From an uncultured Acidaminococcus sp. (lineage in GTDB: Bacteria; Bacillota; Negativicutes; Acidaminococcales; Acidaminococcaceae): DNA of 64,000 nucleotides. The stretch is taken from positions 1-64,000 of the forward strand of contig OMYF01000006.1 in assembly GCA_900315205.1 (NCBI GenBank), given 5' to 3'. Position 1 is the stretch's first letter. Every line of letters begins with the position of its first letter. Of the stretch, positions 15,670 through 25,300 are shown piece after piece. The notes under the pieces are model-generated. The model saw only the letters and a program-made list of their open reading frames with translations. It ran no database searches and had not been told where the DNA came from. The translations under genes and the position numbers were made by a program.

Positions 15670-17085
15670 TTATTCTGCTTTTTTCAAGGTCGGCTGCCTG
15701 ATCGGCTCCTTGTCGATTGCTCTCACGATCAGCAGGGTAATGATACAGATCAGCCATTCAAAATAAATCACATGCGGGAAGATACGGACTGCCGGCACGA
15801 AGGTCCACACGACAAGGCCGAGGATCCCCACGAGCGTCGTCCAGAAGGCCGTGTTTTTCCGGCACAGTCCGGGCGCGAACATGGTGCAGAGGAACACCAG
15901 TGTGAAGGCCGTCGTCAGGCTGAGTCCGATCATCATCATCCGGACGATGCCCACCATGTTGAAGGCCATCCACAGGGTAATGATCCCGATGACGAAGATG
16001 ATGCGGCGGTTGGCCTTGACATAAGCCTCTTCGGAAATGCCGGGATTGATGAACCGTTTGTAGATATCCTGGGAGACGAGGGTCCCCGCTCCGAGCAGGA
16101 TCGTGCACGCTGTCGATACATCCGCAGCCCACAGGGCGGCCAGGGTAAGGCCTGATGCAAATGGGTCGAGGCTCATCACGATCTGCGGCAGAGCCTTCGT
16201 CGGATTGATATCGGGGAATTCTGCCAGAGCCGCCAGGCCGAGGATTGCCGACAGAAAACCGATCGGGAAGATCAGTATGCCCCCAAGGACAAAGCCTTTC
16301 CGGGCCGACTGGACATCCCGGGCGCCGCAGGCGATCTGCACCGGGCCCTGCGCCGTAATGGCCTGGGTGGTCATGACGATGACCCAGCCGAGCATCATGG
16401 CCGCCGTCAGCCCGCTGAAGGGGCTCATCCAGTCAAGTCCGGGCACAGCCGGAAGTCTGGCTGCGATTCCGGCAAGGCCGCCGTCCCGGGCAAGGACACG
16501 AACCACGGAATAGATCAGGCCCAGATAGATGATGGAGACACTCACCAGATTCGAGACACCGCTCGACCACAGGCCGCCGATGGCCGTAATGCCGATGAAG
16601 ACGACGGCACTCGTGATCATGCCGGAACGCATGGTGAAGATATCCGGCAGCAGCGCCGAAAGGATGGAACCTCCCGCAACGTACTGCAGGGACGTGATGC
16701 AGATCATGATGATGGAAAGGCCGATGACACTGATGATGCGTGCTTTTTTATCATAGGAGCGCTCAAAAAGCTCCGGCACGGTCGTGCAGTTGAGGCTGCG
16801 GTACTTGCCGGCAGCGACGAGTCCCATGATGATGGCGCCGATGGACCAGGCTGCATTGTACCAGCCCGCGGCCATGCCGATTTTCGTGGCACTTTCAGCG
16901 ACCCCCACCGTGGATGCCGCACCGACGGCCATCCCCGTAATGGCAAAGGCGACGAGGCAGGGCCCGAATTTCCGTCCGGCGAAAAGGTATTCCGCCGGGT
17001 TCTTGTCCGCTCTCCGCTTCATATGGAACGACACCCCAAAGAGCAGGACAATGTACAACAGGACGATGAAAAACTGAATGGACAA
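15670..17085 (-). CDS. Sodium:solute symporter family (SSS) transporter
   Basis: About 471 residues and 13 membrane segments. Family features include the RRADKNPAEYLFAGRKFGP loop after helix 1, GMAVGAASTVGVAE in helix 2 and AADVSTACTILLGAGTLVSQDIYKRFINP near residue 315. SSS proteins import small solutes (sugars, amino acids, organic acids, pantothenate) with sodium. No partner gene tells the substrate. I place the start at TTG 17085, because the AAGGGAG site overlaps the GTG at 17094 and suits the TTG with an 8-base gap. The leader from the promoter is about 180 nt. Confidence 0.88.
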   Translation of the reverse strand: MSIQFFIVLLYIVLLFGVSFHMKRRADKNPAEYLFAGRKFGPCLVAFAITGMAVGAASTVGVAESATKIGMAAGWYNAAWSIGAIIMGLVAAGKYRSLNCTTVPELFERSYDKKARIISVIGLSIIMICITSLQYVAGGSILSALLPDIFTMRSGMITSAVVFIGITAIGGLWSSGVSNLVSVSIIYLGLIYSVVRVLARDGGLAGIAARLPAVPGLDWMSPFSGLTAAMMLGWVIVMTTQAITAQGPVQIACGARDVQSARKGFVLGGILIFPIGFLSAILGLAALAEFPDINPTKALPQIVMSLDPFASGLTLAALWAADVSTACTILLGAGTLVSQDIYKRFINPGISEEAYVKANRRIIFVIGIITLWMAFNMVGIVRMMMIGLSLTTAFTLVFLCTMFAPGLCRKNTAFWTTLVGILGLVVWTFVPAVRIFPHVIYFEWLICIITLLIVRAIDKEPIRQPTLKKAE

Positions 17086-17271
17086 AAAAAACACTCCCTT
17101 TACAGGGAAGCTCTGATGCGGAAAACAGACTCCTCCCGGAATAAGGCGCAGAGATGCTTCTCTCCTTCCCCCTCGGATCCCGTGAAACGGATCTTTGTTT
17201 TCCTTCCGTTCAAAAGCAAAATCTGAACTATCAATCCTACCAGTGCTTCCTCAGATTTTACGTACCTTTTT

Positions 17272-17300
17272 ATTATATAGGCTTCCTGCGGCCTTTGCAA
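17272..17300 (-). promoter_or_regulatory. Promoter of the symporter gene
   Basis: On the minus strand TTGCAA (17300-17295), 17 bp and TATAAT (17277-17272). The interval 17086-17489 otherwise holds only this, its roughly 180-nt leader and the divergent promoter of the pyridoxal kinase gene. Confidence 0.75.
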
Positions 17301-17401
17301 AGTGATTTTTCAGAAATCTGCCTGACTGCTGCAAACGGGGCAGGATGCAGGAAGTGAACAAAAAAGACACAGTTCGGGGACAAATTCCTGCAAATGTGTG
17401 T

Positions 17402-17429
17402 TTGACATCGGGCGGCGGCACGGTACAAT
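17402..17429 (+). promoter_or_regulatory. Promoter of the pyridoxal/pyridoxamine kinase gene
   Basis: TTGACA (17402-17407), 16 bp and TACAAT (17424-17429). A small hairpin with GGATCAG/CTGATCC arms follows in the leader at about 17441-17460. Confidence 0.75.
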
Positions 17430-17489
17430 AACAGTACGGCGGATCAGCGCTGCCTGATCCGGAAATCCACTGGCAAGGAGATGCTTTCT

Positions 17490-18353
17490 ATGAAAATAAA
17501 ACGCGTTTTGGCCATCCATGATCTCTGTTCTTTCGGCCGCTGCTCCCTGACGGCAGCGGTGCCCGTGCTCTCTGCCATGGGGCATCAAGTCTGTCCCTTC
17601 CCGACAGCGCTCTACAGCAACAACCTGACGTACGGCACCTTTGCAAGTGAGGACCTGACGCAGCAGATGGCAGCGTACATGCAGAAATGGGAAGAGCTGC
17701 AGTTGTCCTTTGACGCCATCTACAGCGGTTTTCTGGCAAACGCTGCCCAGGCAGAGAGCGTGGCCCGGTGCTTTGACCGTTTCGGCGGCAAAGGCAAAAC
17801 CATCATCGTCGATCCTGCCATGGGCGATGACGGAAAACTGTATCCCGTTTTTGACAGCACCATGGTCGCTGCCATGAAAAAGCTGGCAGCCCGTGCCACC
17901 GTCATCACACCCAATTACACGGAAGCCTGCCTGCTGACGGATACGCCCTATGCTCCGGCCCCGCCCACGGAGGACCAGCTCGATACGGTCTGTGAGAAAC
18001 TCCTCGCTCTGGGTCCCAAAGCTGTTGTCATCACCAGTGTTCCCTGCGACGCGCAGCATATCTCGATTACCAGCATGGAAGCCTCCCAGGGATTCCCTGA
18101 ATCCTACCGCGTGGACAGGCTGCCCTTCGGCACCTGCGGTACGGGCGACATCTTTACGAGCACCCTGGCAGGATACCTGCTCAAGGGAAAGGATCTGAAC
18201 CAGTGTGTCCAGGGGGCCGCTGATTTCCTGAGTTATGTCATCCAGGCAACGCTGGACGCCGGCACGGATCCCCGCGAAGGAGTCCTGCTTGAAGGCTGTC
18301 TGTGGAAACTGCTTCTGCCCGCCACGAAGAATTGCACGACCTGCGCGGGATGA
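17490..18353 (+). CDS. Pyridoxal/pyridoxamine kinase (ribokinase-like)
   Basis: 287 residues, a cytosolic ATP-dependent kinase that phosphorylates vitamin B6 forms to make pyridoxal 5'-phosphate. The N-terminus VLAIHDLCSFGRCSLTAAVPVLSAMG is diagnostic of pyridoxamine kinase. VDPAMGDDGKLYP (about 108) and the anion-hole motif GTCGTGDIFTS with the catalytic Asp (near 215) are present. Start taken at ATG 17490, since the AAGGAG runs directly into the upstream ATG at 17481 but stands 9 bases before this one. It is followed 70 bp later by the LuxR-type regulator in the same direction, so both may share a transcript. Confidence 0.88.
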   Translation: MKIKRVLAIHDLCSFGRCSLTAAVPVLSAMGHQVCPFPTALYSNNLTYGTFASEDLTQQMAAYMQKWEELQLSFDAIYSGFLANAAQAESVARCFDRFGGKGKTIIVDPAMGDDGKLYPVFDSTMVAAMKKLAARATVITPNYTEACLLTDTPYAPAPPTEDQLDTVCEKLLALGPKAVVITSVPCDAQHISITSMEASQGFPESYRVDRLPFGTCGTGDIFTSTLAGYLLKGKDLNQCVQGAADFLSYVIQATLDAGTDPREGVLLEGCLWKLLLPATKNCTTCAG

Positions 18354-18423
18354 CAGCGGAACACGGAACCTGTAATCCATTACCTTTTCAGACACAGCTG
18401 CCGGCAGCAGCAAAGGAGGCTTT

Positions 18424-20682
18424 ATGGCAGACTGTAAAGACAGCCTGCTCCGCCTGGGCCTTGCGGTTCTCCGGGCCTATGTGGAGCAGGCGGATCCTTC
18501 TCTGTTTCTCTCACTGCTCGCACCCGACGTGACCTGGCTCGGAGCGGGGCAGGATATGGAAGCCGAAGGCCGGGAAACGGTTTCGGCAATCTTCCGGGCC
18601 GGTCAGGATCAGCTGATTCCCTGCCGCATGAGCCATATCCATGAGCTCGCCCGTCCGCTTTCAGATTCCCTTTGGCTTGTCCAGATCAGTTCCCTCATGG
18701 CGACGGATCCTTCCTTCAAGCTGTACCTGCAGGCCTATCAGCGCTGCGCCTTTATCTTTCGAAAGAAGGCTGACGCCGCATGGGAAATCGTTTACGTAAA
18801 CCATTCCATCGCCTATGAAGCCCTTGGGGAAAAGGAGCTTTTTGCGCTCAGCAAAGGCCTGCACAATTTCCACAGGCTGAAATCCCTGGATCCTGCAGCA
18901 TTCACGCCGCAGGACAAATCAATCTTATTCCGGCTCATCCGGCAGGTATTCAGTCCTCTCCCGGAAAAAGAAAAAGAGGTCTGCATCCTGCTGTCCCTCT
19001 TTCCGAAATTTTCCCGCAGCCTGGCAGAATTTTTTGCTTCCGATCCGAAGATCCTGGCAAACCTGAAACTCCAGATCGAACGGAATCCTTTTTGTGTATA
19101 TGAACCAAAAGACGGGGTGTATGTCTTCCACCCGGTCTTCCGGGAATACCTGCAGGGAAAATTCCAGGAAGGGCCCCTGGACTGGCAGAAAAAAGCCTGC
19201 GCCCGGGCGGCCCGCTGGGGACTGCAGCACGGCAGTCCCGATCTGGCATTTTCCCTGGCCCGGAAAGCAGGGCTCCCGGCACTCGCCTTCGAGGCCGCCA
19301 GGCAGGGCGGCCTCGCCATCTTATACAAGGAGTCCCCCGCCCGGCTCAGCCAGCTGCTCCATGCCGCCACACCCGAGGATAAGCGAGCCGGTTTCGAAGG
19401 CTGCTGCCTGCTGCTCCTCGCAATCGGTCTCCTGGCCTCTCCCCGGCAGGCACGGGAAGAACGGGAGATCCTCCTTGCCTCCATGCCTGACGGCTGGCAG
19501 GTCCAGCCCCGGGAAGAAGCGGCACTGCACTTTCTGGAAGCGCTGGACAGTCTGCCCAGCCTTGACCTCATGCTGCCGGCTTTCGAACGCTTTTTCCTCT
19601 GCTGCAGGAAACACCGCCTGAAACTGCCCCGGGACTATTTCGAGGGCCTCCATCGGGGCGTATCGGGCCAGCTTGTGCTGTATTACCGCCGGGCGGGTTC
19701 CCTTCTCCGCAATACCGGGCAGCTGCAGCGGATCTATGACATCTGCGGACAGACCATCGAAGCCTGCGACGGTTCCCTGTGGCAGTCCTGTGCTGCCGCC
19801 GAATGCCTGTATCTGCAGGGAAAGCTCGAGGCCGCGGAAGAAATCTTTACGAATTTCCTGGCAGCCCCCTGCCGGAGCCTGGATGAGCAGGAAAGAGCTG
19901 TCACAGCCCTTTTCATCGTGCCCCGCATCATGCTGCTGCAGAACAAGAAAGACCGATTCCCGGACTGGAAGATCCACTACAAAAAACTCCGCAGCAGGAT
20001 CACCAATGCCCTGATGCAGGTGGATCTCAACCTTGCGGGGATCTTTATCCGGAGTCTCCTGGAACAGTCTTCGCCTTCGCTGGAACGGGCCATGAAGCAC
20101 CTGAACAGCCTGCAGGACTTTCCAAGCCTCCAGCCCATGCGTTTTTCCACCCGTCACCGCCTCCTCCTTTCCATGCACAAATACCATCTCGTGCTCCCGG
20201 CAACGGTGCCCCAGGAAGGCATTCCCTCGCCGGACTCGTCCCAGATGTACAAGATCTATGATGCCGTCATGCACGTCATCGCCCTCGACCGCACGGGAAA
20301 TGAGGACCGGGCCCTGAAATCTCTCTGCCGCATCCTCGACGAAGCAAAAGCGGATGATCTCTATCTTCCTCTGGCAGAGCACGGGTTCCTGCTGAAAGAG
20401 CTCCTTGGCAAAGCGGCGCGGCAGGAGAAATATGCCCCCTTCGTAAAGACAGTCCTTTCCTATTCCCTGACACCTGCCGCGGGTCCCAGCCTGAAAGAAG
20501 ATGAACTCACCCCGCGGGAACAGCTCATCATCCGCCGCGTCAGGGAAGGCCGGACCAACAGGGAGATCGCCGAGGAATGCTGCGTGGCTGAAATCACGAT
20601 CAAAAAACATCTGAGCCAGCTCTACCAGCGCTTCAAAGTGAGGAGCCGGACAGAACTGCTGCATGCCATCGAACGGATGTGA
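18424..20682 (+). CDS. LuxR-family regulator with N-terminal NTF2-like domain and MalT-like TPR region
   Basis: 752 residues. The C-terminus (about 690-750) is a LuxR-type DNA-binding domain: LTPREQLIIRRVREGRTNREIAEE and AEITIKKHLSQLYQRFKV. The middle (about 250-670) is helical and TPR-like, as in MalT-type (LAL) regulators, and residues about 160-245 match the winged helix that in those proteins follows the ATPase (NPFCVYEPKDGVYVFHPVFR). However, there is no Walker A or B. In place of the STAND ATPase is a 140-residue N-terminal domain that looks like a SnoaL/NTF2-type small-molecule domain (FLSLLAPDVTWLGAGQDMEA, AYQRCAFIFRKKADAAWEIVYVNHS). I infer a ligand-sensing transcription factor. RBS AAAGGAGG precedes the ATG. 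Confidence 0.75.
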   Translation: MADCKDSLLRLGLAVLRAYVEQADPSLFLSLLAPDVTWLGAGQDMEAEGRETVSAIFRAGQDQLIPCRMSHIHELARPLSDSLWLVQISSLMATDPSFKLYLQAYQRCAFIFRKKADAAWEIVYVNHSIAYEALGEKELFALSKGLHNFHRLKSLDPAAFTPQDKSILFRLIRQVFSPLPEKEKEVCILLSLFPKFSRSLAEFFASDPKILANLKLQIERNPFCVYEPKDGVYVFHPVFREYLQGKFQEGPLDWQKKACARAARWGLQHGSPDLAFSLARKAGLPALAFEAARQGGLAILYKESPARLSQLLHAATPEDKRAGFEGCCLLLLAIGLLASPRQAREEREILLASMPDGWQVQPREEAALHFLEALDSLPSLDLMLPAFERFFLCCRKHRLKLPRDYFEGLHRGVSGQLVLYYRRAGSLLRNTGQLQRIYDICGQTIEACDGSLWQSCAAAECLYLQGKLEAAEEIFTNFLAAPCRSLDEQERAVTALFIVPRIMLLQNKKDRFPDWKIHYKKLRSRITNALMQVDLNLAGIFIRSLLEQSSPSLERAMKHLNSLQDFPSLQPMRFSTRHRLLLSMHKYHLVLPATVPQEGIPSPDSSQMYKIYDAVMHVIALDRTGNEDRALKSLCRILDEAKADDLYLPLAEHGFLLKELLGKAARQEKYAPFVKTVLSYSLTPAAGPSLKEDELTPREQLIIRRVREGRTNREIAEECCVAEITIKKHLSQLYQRFKVRSRTELLHAIERM

Positions 20683-20713
20683 GGAAGGAGCCCTGTGCCG
20701 GGCAGAAGTTCCC

Positions 20714-20742
20714 TTGCACCGGCGCCGCTCCTGCACTATACT
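20714..20742 (+). promoter_or_regulatory. Promoter of the alpha/beta hydrolase gene
   Basis: TTGCAC (20714-20719), 17 bp, TATACT (20737-20742), 40 bp upstream of the ATG. Confidence 0.7.
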
Positions 20743-20782
20743 ATCGCTGTACCATCATTTTGACATCATAAGGAAGATCAGC

Positions 20783-21547
20783 ATGGAAAAGAAACTTCAA
20801 ATCAATGAAAAAGGCTGCAGTATCCGCTGCCGCTTTTTCTGCAGCGATTCAGAAAAAACAGCCCGTACATTCTCCGACGTCGTCATCGTCACCCACGGTT
20901 TCGGCAGCAGCAAGGACACGGCCGGTACGACCAGTTTTGCCGAGCATCTCCTGGGCAAGTACAAGCACTGGGCTGTGCTTGCCTTCGACTGGCCCGCGCA
21001 CGGCGAAGATGCCCGCAAGAAACTGACAGTGGAGGACTGTCTGGATGATCTGGGCATCGTCACTGACTACGCCAGGACGGAGCTCAAGGCGGAACGGCTC
21101 TATAACTACTCCACCAGTTTTGGTGCCTATCTGGTCCTGCGCTATATCATCGAGCGGGGAAATCCTTTCCGCAAGATCGCTCTCCGCAGCGCCGGCATCA
21201 ATATGTATGAATCCATGTCCAACCATATCGACGCTGTGGGCAGGCGCGATCTGGAAAAAGGCAAAGAGATCCTGGTCGGCTTCGACCGCAAGATGAAGAT
21301 CGACCGGCATTTCCTCGATTCGCTTAAGGCATTCGATGTGCGGAAGCATGAATACTTCGACTATGCGGATGATATCCTGATCCTCCACGGAACAAAGGAT
21401 GAATGGATCCCCATCGAACTGCCCTGGAAGTTTGCCGAGGACAATGTCATCGAATTCGTCCCCGTCGAAGGAGCGAACCATCCCTTCCAGAATCCGCAGC
21501 ATATGGCACTGGCCATCCATAAGATCATCGAATTCTTCAAGGACTGA
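20783..21547 (+). CDS. Alpha/beta hydrolase
   Basis: 254 residues. The oxyanion region THGFGSSKDT (about 36-45), FDWPAHGED (about 70), a nucleophile elbow NYSTSFGAYL (about 110), an acid in LHGTKDEWIP (about 208) and the catalytic His in GANHPFQNP (about 235) define an alpha/beta hydrolase. The elbow reads S-T-S-F-G rather than the usual G-x-S-x-G. It probably cleaves a small ester or similar bond; substrate unknown. It has its own promoter and may read into the nitroreductase gene 117 bp downstream. Confidence 0.8.
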   Translation: MEKKLQINEKGCSIRCRFFCSDSEKTARTFSDVVIVTHGFGSSKDTAGTTSFAEHLLGKYKHWAVLAFDWPAHGEDARKKLTVEDCLDDLGIVTDYARTELKAERLYNYSTSFGAYLVLRYIIERGNPFRKIALRSAGINMYESMSNHIDAVGRRDLEKGKEILVGFDRKMKIDRHFLDSLKAFDVRKHEYFDYADDILILHGTKDEWIPIELPWKFAEDNVIEFVPVEGANHPFQNPQHMALAIHKIIEFFKD

Positions 21548-21664
21548 AACCGGGTCGGGCCGCGCGGATTGGACAGTTGCCCCGCACAGGCCGCAGAGAG
21601 CGGCAGTGAAAGCCCCTCTTCTTATCGTACAATCATAAAACTGATTCCATCAGGAGGTAGTATC

Positions 21665-22237
21665 ATGACGATTCTTGAATCGATTGCCAAACGCAGGACC
21701 TATTATGCCATCCGGAAAGAAATCCCCGTGCCGGAAGACGAAGTCATCCGCACGATCGAAGAGGTCACGGAACTCGTGCCCGATGCTTTCAATATGAAAA
21801 GCGCCCGGGTCGTCGTGGCACTCGGCAGCCGTCAGGACCAGCTGTGGGATACGATTTACGATGTCTTCGGCGGCAAAGTGCCCCGTGACAAAATCGACAG
21901 TTTCAAAGCCGGAGCCGGCACGGTCCTTTACTTCTATGACACGGCGACGGTCAGGGGCCTGCAGGAGAAGTTCCCCCGCTATGCAGAGAATTTCCCGCTC
22001 TGGGCGAACCACGCAAACGCCATGCTCCAGTTCACAATCTGGACAGCGCTCCGCGAGCTCGGCATCGGAGCAAGCCTGCAGCATTACAATCCCGTCATCG
22101 ATGCGGCTGTCCGCGAACTCTTTGACGTGCCGGAAGACTGGAAACTCGTCGCCGAAATGCCTTTTGGCGGCATCGTGGAAGAACCTGGTGCAAAAGAAAA
22201 AGAAGATATCCGCAACCGCGTGAAGATCAGCCGGTAA
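21665..22237 (+). CDS. Nitroreductase family protein
   Basis: 190 residues of the FMN-dependent nitroreductase fold. The N-terminus SIAKRRTYYAIRKEIPVPEDEVIRTIEE corresponds to the usual RRSxRxF FMN-phosphate region. LPxWANHANAMLQFTIWTALRELGIGASLQHYNP (about 118-152) is the conserved central helix pair, and MPFGGIVEEP marks the C-terminus. It resembles the Firmicute YdgN/YodC-type branch. Such enzymes reduce nitro compounds, quinones or flavins with NAD(P)H. ATG chosen because AGGAGG stands 8 bases upstream. Confidence 0.85.
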   Translation: MTILESIAKRRTYYAIRKEIPVPEDEVIRTIEEVTELVPDAFNMKSARVVVALGSRQDQLWDTIYDVFGGKVPRDKIDSFKAGAGTVLYFYDTATVRGLQEKFPRYAENFPLWANHANAMLQFTIWTALRELGIGASLQHYNPVIDAAVRELFDVPEDWKLVAEMPFGGIVEEPGAKEKEDIRNRVKISR

Positions 22238-22257
22238 CAGGCTGCCGCAGTGCGCAT

Positions 22258-22292
22258 GAGGCCCTCCGGTCCTTTTGGGACCGGAGGGCCTC
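22258..22292. terminator. Bidirectional hairpin between converging genes
   Basis: A perfect 15-bp stem (GAGGCCCTCCGGTCC and its complement) with a short loop lies between the converging nitroreductase and zinc-ribbon genes. It lacks a strong T-run on either side, so termination is inferred from strength and position. Confidence 0.6.
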
Positions 22293-22320
22293 GCTGTAAT
22301 ACTTTGCTGTTTGGTTATGT

Positions 22321-25300
22321 TCAGCCCTTCAGGAGCTTGTTCATCCCCTCGCAGAAAGCCGTCAGTTCCTTATCCGGAGCGATTGAAATGAATGTCCTGT
22401 TCCCGGGCTGCAGCGTGATTTTTCCCGTCCATATGCTGGTGGATGGTTCCAGCTCTTTGATATCTTTCAGAGCAAAGGAGCCATTTTCGGACGAAATCAG
22501 CGCATTCCACGTCAGGAGGAAACCGTCACGGCCGGTTCCCGTTATCGTCTTGTCGCAGAGGACAAGGATATCCTGCGGATCCACGGCATAGACTGCGGCA
22601 TAGCTCGACAGCGCGTTGGCGAGCTTTTTGGACGGGATCTCCGGGGCACAGTACAGGTAGGTATGCGAGCCGTCCAGCTGCCGGGCCAGCTGCTGCGTAA
22701 AAGCAAGGAGTGCCTCCCGGCCGGATCCGCCTGAAGCGGCCGGCTCTGCAGCCGGAGCAGCCGGAACTGCCGCATCCGTAAGAGCCATGCCGCAGCTGGT
22801 GCAGAAGCGGGCATCCGGTTTGACCGGGGCGCCGCAGCGGGGACAGAAACGTCCGGCCGGTCCGGCTGCCGGGGCTGTCTGGACTTCAGGCTCAGCTTCA
22901 GCGGCAGGCGGGGCTGCCTGGACTTTCGGCTCAACTTCAGCGGCAGGCGGATTTCCGGAATCAGTTCCGGCTTCTGCCGCCTCAGCAGCAGCCGCATTGT
23001 CCGCATCCTCCGTTTCTGCACTTTCTCCGGTGTCCCTAGTTTCCGGCTCAGTCCCGTCTTCCTCATCGGCAAAGACACCCCGGGCCTCTGCAAGATCGGA
23101 TTCCTCCTGCGTCAGGATGGCTTCTTCTGACAGCCAGGAAGCGAAATGTTCGTCCAGGCTGCCGCAGTCATCTTTTTCAAATACACAGAAAATAAATCCT
23201 GTATCGCTTTTGAGGGCATGGGCTGAATCAATGGAGACCCTGCAGAAATCGTCCAGGGACGCGGTTTCTCCCTGAGAGGTATACACATCCCCATCTTCCG
23301 TCAGGATGAACCCTTTCTTACCCTTGCCCCACAAAAGCGCATTGCTGGCATCACAGACAAGGAAGACTTCGGAACGGTCCACTCCCAGCCGGCTGCCATA
23401 TGCTTTCATGGCATTATCGAGGAGTCCGTCTGAAATATCATCCCCCAGATGGTAATGGCTGCCCTTCAGTGCCGTACCATACTTGCACTTCAGATACGCC
23501 AGGCTTTCCGCGTAACTTCCGGAAGCCTTCAGGCAGATGCGTGCGGCCTTCGTTTCTTCCGTTGCGGGCTGGATGGTGGATGCAAGGTCATACCAGGCCA
23601 TGGCCCGGACATAATCATAACAGCTGTCCAGATCCTTATTACCCCGCAGGGCAGCCGCCTTCAGCATGGCTTCGGCATTTTTCTCTTCTTTTGCCACGGC
23701 TTCATAACACGCCAGTGCCTCATCACAGCGGCCACTTACCCGGAGTTCATCTCCCAGGGCCATATTGACCCGCTGCAGGGGCTCCCGGGCTTCAGCCACG
23801 TCCAGTTCCAATGCTTTGCTCAGCTGATCTCTGGCCTTTTCCAGATCCTTTGCGCAGCCCTCCCCTGTTTCATAACACAGGCCGGCCTGCAGGAAGGCCC
23901 GGGGCTCGCCCGCTTCGACACCCTTCTGATACCATTCGAACGCGGCTTCGGCATGGCCCGCTTTTGTCTCGTCCTCACCGGCCCTGACGCAGGCCGGTCC
24001 ATAACCTCCCTGAGCGGCTTTGAGGATGAGTTTCGCCGCGCCTTCCGGATCGGCATCGGTGCCTTTCCCGCTTTCTTTTAAAAGGGCAAGCTCATAGCAG
24101 CCTTCCATGCTGCCGCAGTCCGCAGCCTCCTCATACAGGTCACAGACCGCCGGCCAGTCAGATTTTTCGTCCTTCCGAAGCTCACCTGCTTTTGCAAGGT
24201 CCCAGTCTGAGAGTACCCTGCGGGCCTCTTCACAGCCGAGAGACGCACTGCGGCGGAGATAGTCCAGCGCCTTCGTTTCGTCACTTTCCTTGTATTTTTG
24301 ATAGTTCTTAAAAAGGATCTGCTGGAATTCGGGCGTATGGGCCGCTTTTTTTGCCCGTTCCAGCGCTTCCTCTGCGCCCGGCTCGCCGAGAGCCGCCGCT
24401 TTGGCATAATATTCCGCAGCCTTGCCGAAATCCTTTCCGTCTTTCGCGCCCGTCCCTGTCTCATACATCTCGCCCGCCTTCAGGCAGGCCTTTCCGTTCT
24501 CTCCTTCGGCTGCCCTGAGAAGGTAGTTATAGAACATGATGCCCTTTTCGGCATTCATCTGGTAGAACTCCCAGGCAGCACGGGTTTCTCCCAGTTCTGC
24601 TGCGATCGTCAGCCATTTGCAGGCCTCTTCATATTCATCAAGATCCCGGAAGGCGAGTCCCAGCCTGTACATGGCTTCCGTATCCCCCATGTCCGCTGCG
24701 GCCTGGTAAGAGGCTGCCGCCTGTTTCAGATTGCCCTGATCCTGGGCTTTCCGTGCATCCGCTTTGAAGTTTTCCACCTGAGATGCTGCCACATCCGCAT
24801 AAGGGGGTGCAAAACAGATATGGTAAAAGCGGATCTGTCCGGCTGCAAAATCGATCGGTTCCGTGCTCGCACAGGAAAACTGCAGATCCTCGCCGAACCC
24901 GTAATACGAAACATGCTCCAGATCCTCGTAAAACGGAATGGTCAGATTGCTGGCATTGATCAGGATGATCCGGTTTTCATCATACCCTTCCGGATACTCT
25001 TTCATAAGATACCGCAAAGCTGCCATTTCCGCGGAAGATCTGATCGCGTACCCCTCATCGAAACCAAAACACTGGACCCAGTCGGGGAATGCAAGACTGC
25101 CTGACTGATGGAGCTGGTTCCAGAAAGTCCCTGCCAGCGAAAGTGCTGCGCCTTCTGAATCAGCGACTTGCAAAATATCCGGTATCGCTTCCGGTTCCAG
25201 TTCGGCCATGGCCCGATAGACGGCAGCACTGTCCCCCGTCTGGGCAAGACTGTCACAAAGCGCCTGCATCGCCGTATCTTTGCTGTACCGGCCCTTTTCC

